Source: VFMC01 sp031404435 (lineage in GTDB: Bacteria; Actinomycetota; Acidimicrobiia; Acidimicrobiales; Ilumatobacteraceae). Taken from it: a DNA stretch of 8,875 nt. Below, piece by piece: positions 1 through 6,626 of the stretch; positions within the stretch are counted from its first letter, which is position 1, and every line of letters starts with the position of its first letter. Location of the stretch: positions 1-8,875 of the forward strand of contig JANNHO010000166.1 of the NCBI GenBank assembly GCA_031404435.1, written 5' to 3'. A program made the position numbers and the translations under genes. The notes under the pieces are model-generated. The model did no database searches, was not told the DNA's origin, and worked only from the letters and a program-made list of their open reading frames with translations.

Positions 1-398
1 CACACGACCTTGCCACGCCTTCCCGGCGTAGCGCCCCAGCGGGTGCTCACCGCCTCGACGATTCGCAAACCGCGTCCGTGGCCACATCCGGGTCCAACGA
101 CCGGTCCCATGATCGGTGGGGCGGGATTCACGTCTTCGACCTCGATCCGAACCCAGCCGCTTGCACCCGACGTCAGCAGTCGCAACCAGCACGGCTGCAG
201 CGCGTACTGCAAGGCATTGGACACCAACTCGCTGGCTGCGAGCACCAATCCGGAGGACCCAGTGTTGTGCCGGGCGGTCATTGCCGACCAACTCGCTACG
301 CACGATCGCGCAGCACGGGCCCCACGCGGACCCTCGATCTCGATGTCAAGCACCACGTGCGGGCCGAGGAGTGCTTCGCTGCGGCCGTCGTCGTTCAC
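1..398 (-). CDS. RsbW-like anti-sigma factor / serine kinase (HATPase_c), 3' end cut by window edge
   Basis: Reading the minus strand from a GTG at 398 gives 132 codons that run off the left edge without a stop. The protein is a compact GHKL ATPase of the anti-sigma/serine-kinase type. N box: ASELVSNALQYA, residues 55-66, with Glu57 and Asn61. G1-like motif: VEDVNPAPP, residues 87-95, with Asp89. G2 motif: GHGRGLRIVEAVSTRWG, residues 106-122. The last visible residues, GRRGKVV, match the family's usual end, so only a few residues are missing. Proteins of this family bind a sigma factor and phosphorylate a STAS-domain anti-anti-sigma partner in the cytoplasm. The frame stays open upstream to an ATG at 518. 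I prefer GTG 398 because the extra 40 residues look non-coding (Arg/Pro-rich, weaker third-position GC), and an ATG at 518 would overlap the divergent gene's start. The usual His of the N box (often NALxHA) is Tyr65 here. The specific sigma partner cannot be told. Confidence 0.85.
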   Translation of the reverse strand, partial: MNDDGRSEALLGPHVVLDIEIEGPRGARAARSCVASWSAMTARHNTGSSGLVLAASELVSNALQYALQPCWLRLLTSGASGWVRIEVEDVNPAPPIMGPVVGPGCGHGRGLRIVEAVSTRWGATPGRRGKVV

Positions 399-516
399 GC
401 TGAGTCCACTACCCACGCGGGGCACGGGCCGAACGTAACGCTTGGAGGGCACTGGTCCGAGGAGAGCGTCGACAAGGTCGTGGTTTGCCGGTGGACAGCG
501 CCGGGAACCACGTGTC

Positions 517-789
517 ATGAGTTCGGTCCCCAGCCCCCCTCGCAGTTCGCCGCACCCGACTCGGTCCGGCACATCACTGGTGTGGGCCGCACGCGCCGCA
601 ACCGGCGCGCTGTTCGTGGCCGTGACCCTGCTGGGCTGCGACACCGACGCCGACGTCGATGTCGACGTCACGGCGCCGAGCACCATTGACAACGACAACC
701 CGGCAACGGGAGACAGCGTGGTCGACGTGAATCCCGGTTCGGTCTCCAACCAAGCGCCCGGTTCCGAGCTCGGCTCGGTCGCCCCCTGA
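517..789 (+). CDS. Small acidic lipoprotein, function unknown
   Basis: This 90-residue protein has an N-terminal lipoprotein signal. A basic region (Arg9, Arg16, Arg26) precedes a hydrophobic stretch, residues 27-39, ending in the lipobox LLGC with the lipidated Cys at residue 41. The mature part is only about 50 residues and strongly acidic: it begins CDTDADVDVDV and contains many Asp, Ser, Pro and Asn but no aromatic residues. This suggests a flexible surface tail anchored to the outer face of the cytoplasmic membrane. A GTG at 580 would give a more ordinary 20-residue signal peptide, so the start is uncertain; both share the lipobox. It is divergent from the anti-sigma gene and convergent with the PhoD-like gene. 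I do not recognise the family. The Asp alternation might bind cations, but that is speculation. Confidence 0.6.
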   Translation: MSSVPSPPRSSPHPTRSGTSLVWAARAATGALFVAVTLLGCDTDADVDVDVTAPSTIDNDNPATGDSVVDVNPGSVSNQAPGSELGSVAP

Positions 790-796
790 AGCTCGC

Positions 797-821
797 CCGT
801 TCCGTCCGCTGGGCCGAACGG
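797..821. terminator. Possible bidirectional hairpin between convergent genes
   Basis: The 44-bp gap between the lipoprotein stop (789) and the PhoD-like stop (834) contains an inverted repeat, CCGTTC at 797-802 and GAACGG at 816-821. Interrupted pairing continues inwards (CC/GG). There is no U tract, and six perfect base pairs in GC-rich DNA are not strong evidence. The position between two convergent genes makes a terminator the best guess. Confidence 0.3.
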
Positions 822-833
822 TTCGTCGCCGGT

Positions 834-2570
834 TCAGCCTGAGCTGCCGGAAGTCAGCGCGACGCGCGCCAGCGTGATCGGATCGTGTTGCTCGTCGCCG
901 TCGCTGTCGGCACCGAGCAACGCCAAGCGTGCAGTCATCGGGGCGGAGCCATTCTGCCTGGTTGTCGCTGGGGTGAACGTGAGGACACCGATGTTGTTGG
1001 CGAAGAACGGACCATGGACCATGTCCCACTCGGCGGTGTGCGTCGCGTTGCTCGGCAGGCGGCGGACGAGCCGCTGCCCGATCCACCGGCCGACCCGGCT
1101 ACTCGCGAACCGAATCACGCGCCGCTCGCGAGCGACGAGCGCGTTACGGATCGGCGAGCTGACCACTTGCCGAATCGCCGAGCGCAGCGGCGCAGTTGTG
1201 GCACCGAGGTGGTTGGTTGCCCCGAGGCGGACGTCAGCGACGTACGCGAAGTGGATGTCGCCGGACAGGACCGTGATGCTGTCGGGAGCGTCACGTGTGT
1301 CGGTGGCGGTCGCTGTCTCGGCGAGGAGATCGATCATCGCGTCGAACGATGCCGCGAACGCAGACCAGTCTTCGAGGTCGATGGATTGCCGCATCCGCTC
1401 GCCGATTCGGGAGCGAACACTGTGCGGCGCTCGATCGCACAACGCCTCGTTCCACCGTTGGATCCCGTGCAGACCACCGGGGACGAACACCGGTAGCGAC
1501 GACCCGAGCAGGAGGTGCTGGCATGGTGCGAGGCAGGATTCGCGAATCCAGTTCCATTCCCCCTCGTCGACGATCCGCCGCTTGCCGCGCTCGAGTAGGC
1601 GACCGTTGCGCACATCGATCATCACCAGCCGAACGTCGCCGAGTTCGCGCACGTAGCTGAACTGGTAGCCGCCGGGCACCGGCGTAAACGACTCCGACTC
1701 CAGCGCCCACTGCTCGAGGTAGGCGGTGGCGTCGCCCAGTTTCTGCACCTCGGCCAGCATCCCCTCGTGTTCCAGCTGCGCCGGCGAGAGGTTGCCGAGG
1801 TGCTGGTAGATCCAGTAGCTGCTGAGCCCGCCGATGATGTGCTTGGACCACCACGGTTGTTGGCGGATCATCTCGACCCACGAGTCCGAGATGTTCCAGT
1901 CGTCGATCATGTCGTGGTCGTCGAAGATCATCACCGACGGCACCACCGACATCATCCATCGCTCCAACGGTGGTGCCCACGCCTCGCGGTACAGCCACGT
2001 GTACTCCTCGAAGTTGGCCACGATCTCGGGCGGCAGCCCGTCGTCCGGACGCCGTTGGTCGATACGTTCTCGGGCTTGCGGCGACGAATCATCGGCATAC
2101 ACCTGATCACCGAGGAAGACCAGCAGCGTGGGCCACTCCTCCGGTGGCTGGTGGCGCATCCGCCGCCCGTAGGCCCACAATGCGTCGATGCCGCGACCAC
2201 GGTCGTCGTGGTCGAGTTCGAGTGAGTACGGGGGTTCGTGCGGTGCCGCCGAACGACAGCTGCCGAACATCAACCGCTGCGTCATTCCCGCATGGTGTGT
2301 GCGGATGACGCTGTCGGGGAGCGCCGATCCGGCGGACGATTCGTGGGGGAGTGGCCAGTGCCGTGCGCCATCGAGTCGGACCTCGTAGACCGTGGTCGAA
2401 CCAGGCTCGAGACCGGTGATCACCACCAGCGCGTAGTGATGGCCGTACGCGCTGAACGTTGGCGCGCAGGCGTGCAGGATCGTGACCTCGCAGGCCTCGT
2501 CGGTTTCGACCCACACCGTCGCGGTGGTCTCGGTGACGTGGCGCAGCATCGGCCCCAGCAGCAGCTTCAC
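834..2570 (-). CDS. PhoD-like metallophosphatase (alkaline phosphatase D family)
   Basis: This is a 578-residue protein. Residues 1 to about 90 resemble the Fn3-like domain that precedes many PhoD-like phosphatases (LLLGPMLRHVTETTATVWVE and GLEPGSTTVYEVRLDG). The metallophosphatase domain follows. Its metal-binding motifs are MFGSCRS near 101-107, FLGDQVYADD near 152-161, IFDDHDMIDDWN near 215-226 and LSGDIHFAYV near 435-444. Members hydrolyse phosphate mono- or diesters using a binuclear metal centre; the substrate cannot be inferred. No Sec or Tat signal is visible, unlike secreted PhoD of Bacillus type, so a cytoplasmic location is likely. The start is GTG 2570, where homology to the Fn3-like domain begins. 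An in-frame ATG at 2651 would add 27 residues unlike a signal peptide and leave only 41 bp to the divergent PAP2 gene. The C-terminal 110 residues hold an Arg-rich helix-like stretch (about 460-505). Confidence 0.88.
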   Translation of the reverse strand: MKLLLGPMLRHVTETTATVWVETDEACEVTILHACAPTFSAYGHHYALVVITGLEPGSTTVYEVRLDGARHWPLPHESSAGSALPDSVIRTHHAGMTQRLMFGSCRSAAPHEPPYSLELDHDDRGRGIDALWAYGRRMRHQPPEEWPTLLVFLGDQVYADDSSPQARERIDQRRPDDGLPPEIVANFEEYTWLYREAWAPPLERWMMSVVPSVMIFDDHDMIDDWNISDSWVEMIRQQPWWSKHIIGGLSSYWIYQHLGNLSPAQLEHEGMLAEVQKLGDATAYLEQWALESESFTPVPGGYQFSYVRELGDVRLVMIDVRNGRLLERGKRRIVDEGEWNWIRESCLAPCQHLLLGSSLPVFVPGGLHGIQRWNEALCDRAPHSVRSRIGERMRQSIDLEDWSAFAASFDAMIDLLAETATATDTRDAPDSITVLSGDIHFAYVADVRLGATNHLGATTAPLRSAIRQVVSSPIRNALVARERRVIRFASSRVGRWIGQRLVRRLPSNATHTAEWDMVHGPFFANNIGVLTFTPATTRQNGSAPMTARLALLGADSDGDEQHDPITLARVALTSGSSG

Positions 2571-2596
2571 GGCACGGTCGGCTCGGTGAGCAATGC

Positions 2597-2634
2597 AGTG
2601 TATGAAACGCCGGCACGACGGGAAAACAGTTTCA
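2597..2634. promoter_or_regulatory. Candidate divergent promoter/operator region with inverted repeat
   Basis: The 122 bp between the PhoD-like start (2570) and the PAP2 start (2693) must hold both promoters. An inverted repeat TGAAAC (2603-2608) and GTTTCA (2629-2634) lies in its left half in an unusually A/T-rich patch. On the minus strand TACACT (2602-2597) could be a -10 element for the PhoD-like gene, placing transcription start about 20 nt before GTG 2570. The matching -35 is poor. This is a suggestion from position and composition only. Confidence 0.25.
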
Positions 2635-2692
2635 CCGTGAGGCCACATCATTCTCGAACCGAATCCCTGGACCCGTCGAACGCAGCGCGGCC

Positions 2693-3520
2693 ATGACGAC
2701 GATCCGGTCTTCGGGGGACAGCTCCAGCATCGAGTCGAATGTAGCGACTTCCGGTTGGGTCCGCGGCACGTGGTTGCTGGGCAAGCGTGAGCTCGTCGAA
2801 CTGGCGGCGTTCTGGCTCGGATTCGTGGCCATCGGCTGGGCGGTGGGCGAATGGGTGCTGCGGCCCGGCTCCGACACGGCCGTCACCCGTTTCGACACCG
2901 ACGTCGCCGAGTGGTTCGTCGATCGGCGGACCCCAACGTTGAACGACTGGTCGCACTTCTCCTCAATGCTTGCCGACACACTGGTGAAGGTCGTGGTGAC
3001 CGCCATCATTGCCGGTGCGATGATCACCGTCTGGAAGCGATGGCTTGAACCGACGGTGGTTGCCGTCACCTTGGTGCTGGAAGCAATGGCCTTCATCACG
3101 ATCACCTATCTGGTTGCCCGGCCCCGTCCGGAGGTGGCGCGCCTGGAGGGATCGCCGGTCGATTCCAGCTTCCCGTCCGGCCACGTCGCTGCTGCTGCTG
3201 CCTACGGGGCGATCGTGGTGGTGACCGCATGGCATCTTCGCCGCCGGATCGTGATCACCGCACTTGCGTTGGTCGTGATGACCGTGGTGGTGTTGGTTGG
3301 TCTGGCCAGGATGTATCGCGGCATGCACTACTTCAGCGATGTGATCGCCGGGGTCGTTCTCGGGGTGGCATCGATCACCGCGGTCACGTGGGTGTTGACC
3401 CGAGCACACCGTCGCCGCGGTTTGGACGACGTTCGCGTCGACAGCCGCGTCGACATGGCCGACACCACTGCGGTGGCCGTCGGCGGTCAACCGGCCGTTG
3501 CCGTCGAGACGCGCCAGTGA
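2693..3520 (+). CDS. PAP2-family membrane phosphatase (first of tandem pair)
   Basis: This is a 275-residue integral membrane protein with about six hydrophobic segments: roughly 36-56, 96-114, 119-139, 163-181, 186-205 and 216-236. It carries the PAP2 (type 2 phosphatidic acid phosphatase) signature. C1 is at 138-146 (TYLVARPRP), C2 is PSGH at 161-164, and C3 is Arg206-x5-His212-x3-Asp216. Such enzymes dephosphorylate lipid phosphates (phosphatidate, isoprenyl diphosphates) at the membrane through a phospho-His intermediate. The C1 Lys (K-x6-RP) is Thr138 here, while the other catalytic residues are intact. The C-terminal 35 residues are a soluble tail. The start at ATG 2693 has no clear Shine-Dalgarno sequence. 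The stop overlaps the next gene's GTG (GTGA at 3517-3520), indicating translational coupling to a second PAP2 protein. Confidence 0.87.
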   Translation: MTTIRSSGDSSSIESNVATSGWVRGTWLLGKRELVELAAFWLGFVAIGWAVGEWVLRPGSDTAVTRFDTDVAEWFVDRRTPTLNDWSHFSSMLADTLVKVVVTAIIAGAMITVWKRWLEPTVVAVTLVLEAMAFITITYLVARPRPEVARLEGSPVDSSFPSGHVAAAAAYGAIVVVTAWHLRRRIVITALALVVMTVVVLVGLARMYRGMHYFSDVIAGVVLGVASITAVTWVLTRAHRRRGLDDVRVDSRVDMADTTAVAVGGQPAVAVETRQ

Positions 3521-4425
3521 CAACGACTGCGGTCGTCGTCGCCGTGGCGTTCCTTGCCGCCGTGGCCGCCTTCGCTGCCTCGATATCGCGACATCACCAC
3601 GATCCGCTCGACACCGTGGGTGCCGAGCGCGCGTTGCGTCGGCAGATCTGGCGCCACCCGCGGTTGTTGCGATTCGCCCGGCAGCGCCTCGACCGGAAGT
3701 CGGCTGGTGGGCTGATGCTCACCGTGGCCTTCGGCATCGTGTTCGTGATTGCGGCAGGCTTGGGATTGCTGGTCGACCTGGTGGACGAGAACGCTCGCGT
3801 GGCGTCGATCGATGCGTCGGTGTCGGAATGGGGCTCGCGCAATGCCTCATCGGATGCGGCCGCAGTGTTGAAGGCTGTCACGCAACTCGGATCGACGGTC
3901 GTCGTGTTCGTGGTCCTCGCTGTGGTAGCGGCGATCGATTACCGCCGCCGGAAGTCTCGTTCGGTGTTCGCGTTCCTGGCCATCGTGCTCGGCGGCGAGC
4001 TCATCTTGAACAACGCTCTGAAGGTGATCGTTGGGCGCGACCGGCCGTCGGTACTTCGGCTCGTCGAAGCCCACGGACTGTCCTTTCCGTCGGGCCACAC
4101 GGCGGCGGCCGCAGCGGGCTGGTCGGCGGCAGCGGTGGTGCTCAGCCGAGACCGGGCACGGCCGGTGCGGGCGCTTGCGGCGAGTATCGCGGTGCTGATT
4201 GCGGTTGCCGTCGGCACGAGCCGTGCCTTACTCGGGGTGCACTGGGTGACCGATGTGGTCGGCGGTTTGCTGCTTGGGTGGGGTTGGTTCTTCTTGGTTG
4301 CCGTCAGCTTTGGGGGCCGACGCCAGGAGTTGGGTTCGCCGGTCAGCGCCGAGATCGAGGCCAGCGCCCACGAGGCCATCGTGCGTCCGCCCGCCGACCA
4401 TCGGCCGATGGGAACCACGCGGTGA
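3517..4425 (+). CDS. PAP2-family membrane phosphatase (second of tandem pair)
   Basis: This is a 302-residue membrane protein starting at a GTG inside the GTGA overlap with the preceding PAP2 gene. All PAP2 motifs are present. C1 is Lys169-x6-Arg176-Pro177 (KVIVGRDRP), C2 is PSGH at 191-194, and C3 is SR at 235-236 with His242 and Asp246. An extra N-terminal hydrophobic helix (4-22) and a basic linker (24-61) precede the core; the core helices lie near 66-88, 126-141, 150-170, 195-210, 219-233 and 246-265. The likely role is dephosphorylation of a lipid or polyprenyl phosphate at the membrane. The two tandem copies share the fold but differ in N-terminus and C1 site, so they are probably not redundant. 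The frame extends upstream to 3229, but that part lies over the first PAP2 gene and reads as Arg/Gly-rich nonsense, so I reject it. The C-terminus (266-302) is a soluble tail. Confidence 0.88.
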   Translation: MTTTAVVVAVAFLAAVAAFAASISRHHHDPLDTVGAERALRRQIWRHPRLLRFARQRLDRKSAGGLMLTVAFGIVFVIAAGLGLLVDLVDENARVASIDASVSEWGSRNASSDAAAVLKAVTQLGSTVVVFVVLAVVAAIDYRRRKSRSVFAFLAIVLGGELILNNALKVIVGRDRPSVLRLVEAHGLSFPSGHTAAAAAGWSAAAVVLSRDRARPVRALAASIAVLIAVAVGTSRALLGVHWVTDVVGGLLLGWGWFFLVAVSFGGRRQELGSPVSAEIEASAHEAIVRPPADHRPMGTTR

Positions 4426-4502
4426 GCACGGCTCGAGTGGTCCCTGAAACTGACGGGAGCCCCGGCATCGCCCGCTGGCCCACGATCACCCCAACGTCGT
4501 GA
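4422..4502 (+). CDS. Possible 26-codon peptide coupled to the PAP2 gene
   Basis: A GTG at 4422 overlaps the PAP2 stop in another GTGA tetranucleotide and opens a short frame ending at TGA 4500-4502. The peptide would be about 26 residues (begins MSTARVVPETDG). It repeats the overlap used between the two PAP2 genes and fills most of the gap before the lipid kinase. There is no recognisable domain. It could equally be chance, because the same frame is open by chance over the upstream gene. Confidence 0.15.
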   Translation: MSTARVVPETDGSPGIARWPTITPTS

Positions 4503-4536
4503 CCAGAACACCAACCAAACCTGAGGAGATCGAACG

Positions 4537-5430
4537 ATGAGCGCAGAAATCGCTGTGGTGGTCAATAGCCGCAAGGTCGACAAATCGACGATGAGCGCGC
4601 TGAAGGCGGCCATCGCCGAGCATGAGCTCGGTAAGGTTGCGTGGTACTCGATCGAGCATGGTTCGGACGGCGCAAAAGCAGCGGCCAAGGCGGTCGGTCG
4701 AGGCGCCGAGGTCGTCGTCGTGTGCGGAGGTGACGGCACGGTACGGGCAGCATCGGAGGCGCTCAGTGGCACCGAGAGCATGCTTGCCGTGGTTCCTGCG
4801 GGCACCGCCAACCTGTTCGCTACGGGGTTGAAGTTGCCGAGTGATCCTGCCGACGTGATCGCCGCAGTGGTCGCCGGCGCGAGCATCCGTCTCGATAACG
4901 GCACGTGCAACGGGCAGACCTTCAATGTCATGGCCGGCAGCGGTTTCGACGCAGCGATGATTGCTGATGCCGAAGACGGCAAGGAACGCTGGGGGACCCT
5001 CGCCTACGTGAAGTCGGGCATCCGCGAAGCGCGGGCGCGCGAGCCGTTCGTGGCCACCGTGCGCGTTGATGACGACACGTTGTTCGAAGGAGAAGCCACC
5101 TGTGTGTTGGTGGCGAACATCGGCTCGCTCAAGGCCGGCGTCGAAGCAATGCCCGACGCGTCGCCCGTGGATGGGCTCTTGGACGTCGCCGTCATCACGG
5201 CCAACGGCGCTCGGGAATGGGCGTCGTTGATGCTCAGTGCGTTACGGCACCGGCAGCAGTCGTCGAGCCACGCGCTCCTCAGCCAGGGCGCACGGATCAG
5301 CGTGAAGTTCGACGAAAAGCACCGCTTCGAACTCGACGGTGGCTGCAAGGGCAAGGCCAAGAAGCTCGACTTCGAAGTGATGCCCCTGGCGCTGCGCGTG
5401 TGCATCGCCTCACCCGCATCGCCGACCTGA
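4537..5430 (+). CDS. Diacylglycerol kinase-family lipid kinase
   Basis: This 297-residue cytoplasmic protein has the DAGK catalytic signature. An N-terminal strand ending VVVNSRK (7-13) takes the place of the usual VNPxxG. The nucleotide loop is VCGGDGTVRAA (62-72), followed by VPAGTANLFATGL (86-98). The C-terminal beta domain shows NVMAGSGFDA (130-139), DGLLDV (212-217) and ELDGG (265-269, where ELDGE or QLDGE is commoner). The family transfers the gamma-phosphate of ATP to lipid acceptors such as diacylglycerol. The exact acceptor (diacylglycerol, sphingoid base, other) is not readable. The start is secure: GAGGAG at 4523-4528 sits 8 nt before ATG 4537. It follows two PAP2 phosphatase genes on the same strand at a distance of 111 nt, so a phosphorylation/dephosphorylation pair acting on membrane lipid is plausible. 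Length is typical for the family (about 290-320). Confidence 0.9.
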   Translation: MSAEIAVVVNSRKVDKSTMSALKAAIAEHELGKVAWYSIEHGSDGAKAAAKAVGRGAEVVVVCGGDGTVRAASEALSGTESMLAVVPAGTANLFATGLKLPSDPADVIAAVVAGASIRLDNGTCNGQTFNVMAGSGFDAAMIADAEDGKERWGTLAYVKSGIREARAREPFVATVRVDDDTLFEGEATCVLVANIGSLKAGVEAMPDASPVDGLLDVAVITANGAREWASLMLSALRHRQQSSSHALLSQGARISVKFDEKHRFELDGGCKGKAKKLDFEVMPLALRVCIASPASPT

Positions 5431-5470
5431 GGGTCATCCGGGGAAGTCGCTGGTCGGCAAAGTGAGGGTG
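5411..5470. terminator. Hairpin spanning the shared 3' ends of convergent genes
   Basis: The lipid kinase (stop 5428-5430) and the AI-2E exporter (stop 5436-5434) end 3 nt apart. An inverted repeat surrounds both stops: GCCGACC at 5421-5427 pairs with GGTCGGC at 5452-5458. A second arm, CACCC at 5411-5415, pairs with GGGTG at 5466-5470. The loop is 24 nt and contains both stop codons. Each arm is coding for one gene. A bidirectional terminator is the natural reading, but there is no U tract. Confidence 0.4.
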
Positions 5471-6513
5471 CGAACCCCTTGACGCTGGCGGGCGACGCGC
5501 ACGACGCCGATCACGCTCGCCGCGACCGGCACCGCGGCGAAAGCGCCGATCAGGCCGGCGACTTGGATCCCGACGGAGATGCTGGCCAGCACGGCTAGCG
5601 GATGGATCTTGAGGAAGCGGCCGTAGATCATCGGTGCGAGCAGGTCGTTGTCGAGTTGCTGCACCACGAGCGCAGACACGGCAACGATGATTGCCGGTGT
5701 GGTGCCGGCGCTGACCAGCGTCACTCCGACGGCGACCAACCCGGCGCCGACCGCTCCGACGAACGGCACGAACGCGCCGATGAAGGTGAGCAACCCGAGC
5801 ACGATCGCCAGATCGCCGCCAACCAAGGCGACGATGATGGCGATCGCGATCCCTTCGACGACGCCGAGCATGGCCGCTCCGCGCACATACCCCGACAACG
5901 CATTGCCGATGGCGGTGAACATCGCCCGTGCCTCGTCGCGACGGTCCGCGGCGAGATGGCGAATCGCCCAGTCGATCATCATCGAACCGTCGCGCAGGAA
6001 GAAAAACGTCGCGACGATCGTGAACAAGAGGGAGGCCACGAACGTCCCGAGCGCTTGAGCACCGGTAATCAGGGAATCGGCCGACGTCTCGTCGACTCCA
6101 CCGAAGTCGTCGCGCAAACGCTGCACGTCGCTTCCGTCGAAACCGAATGGGCGTTCGGCGGCGACCCACCGCTGCAGTCGGTCGGCCGCCTCGCCGAGTT
6201 GGTCCCCGAGCACGCGTGTCTGATCGATCAACGCCGGCACGATCAGGAGGCCGACGAGGACAAGCAGCCCGAGAAAGCTCAGCAGTGTGAGCACTGTGGC
6301 GAGAGATGTGGACAGGCCAAGTCGTTCGAGTCTGCTGCGCACCGGGGCGAGTATGACGCATATCAGGATTGCAATGAACAGTGGGAGCACCACCTCGCGG
6401 ATTCGCCACAGAAACCATCCAACGGTCACTGCGACGACGACTATCCCGACCAAATGCCAGCACTGGCGCCCCCAGCGAGACAAGCTGGAACTCGCCGTTT
6501 GACTGGCACTCAT
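5434..6513 (-). CDS. AI-2E family transporter (PF01594/UPF0118-type membrane protein)
   Basis: This 359-residue protein has the family's layout. Two N-terminal helices (about 20-36 and 42-57) and a third (68-93) come first. A soluble amphipathic region (95-150) follows, then the membrane core, with FFFLRDG at 170-176, FIGAFVPFVG at 244-253 and the signature NDLLAPMIYGRFLKIHPL at 289-306. The end is a Gly/Ala-rich helix (308-335). Members are described as exporters (AI-2, sodium/proton exchange or unknown solutes); the substrate here is unknown. I chose ATG 6513. A GTG at 6549 would lie 5 nt after a large hairpin and add 12 residues of no family character. The weak GGGCAG near 6523 is the only Shine-Dalgarno candidate. 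The gene may read through from the operon upstream or have its own promoter; none is clear. Confidence 0.9.
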   Translation of the reverse strand: MSASQTASSSLSRWGRQCWHLVGIVVVAVTVGWFLWRIREVVLPLFIAILICVILAPVRSRLERLGLSTSLATVLTLLSFLGLLVLVGLLIVPALIDQTRVLGDQLGEAADRLQRWVAAERPFGFDGSDVQRLRDDFGGVDETSADSLITGAQALGTFVASLLFTIVATFFFLRDGSMMIDWAIRHLAADRRDEARAMFTAIGNALSGYVRGAAMLGVVEGIAIAIIVALVGGDLAIVLGLLTFIGAFVPFVGAVGAGLVAVGVTLVSAGTTPAIIVAVSALVVQQLDNDLLAPMIYGRFLKIHPLAVLASISVGIQVAGLIGAFAAVPVAASVIGVVRVARQRQGVRTLTLPTSDFPG

Positions 6514-6554
6514 CGCAAGTACTGCCCGTTTGTGTGTGGGGTCAAACACGCGCC

Positions 6555-6590
6555 AACGATGATGTCAGCAACTCGGCTGACATCATCGTT
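6555..6590 (-). terminator. Strong hairpin after the 6627-7591 operon
   Basis: This is a perfect 15-bp inverted repeat, AACGATGATGTCAGC at 6555-6569 and its exact complement at 6576-6590, with a 6-nt loop. Pairing extends by CC/GG across one bulged base. It begins 37 nt downstream of the membrane-protein stop (6627) and ends before the AI-2E start. Transcribed leftwards it would be a terminator for the upstream operon, though no U run follows. Its arms are only about half G+C, unlike the surroundings, so a protein-binding palindrome is the alternative. Confidence 0.6.
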
Positions 6591-6626
6591 TGGCCTGTGC
6601 GAGCGCGCAGCGCTGAGAACCAGTGA

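Noticed and set aside
442..516. Longer lipoprotein start at TTG 442
   Set aside because: It adds 25 Arg-rich residues before a complete signal peptide; ATG 517 or GTG 580 fits better.
78..689. 203-codon plus-strand frame over the anti-sigma gene
   Set aside because: Opposite strand to a gene with intact ATPase boxes; composition is typical of a shadow frame.
3229..3516. Upstream extension of the second PAP2 frame
   Set aside because: It overlaps the first PAP2 gene in another frame and reads as Arg/Gly/Asp-rich sequence; the GTG at 3517 in the GTGA overlap is the natural start.
3498..4502. 334-codon plus-strand frame
   Set aside because: Out of frame with the second PAP2 gene throughout; only its last 26 codons are considered separately as a possible small peptide.
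3939..4982. 347-codon open frame on the minus strand
   Set aside because: Antisense to the second PAP2 gene and the lipid kinase, both of which carry clear family motifs; the product is Ser/Thr/Pro/Ala-rich without domains.
6514..6549. GTG 6549 as start of the AI-2E protein
   Set aside because: It lies 5 nt from the end of the large hairpin, with no Shine-Dalgarno sequence, and adds residues not typical of the family.
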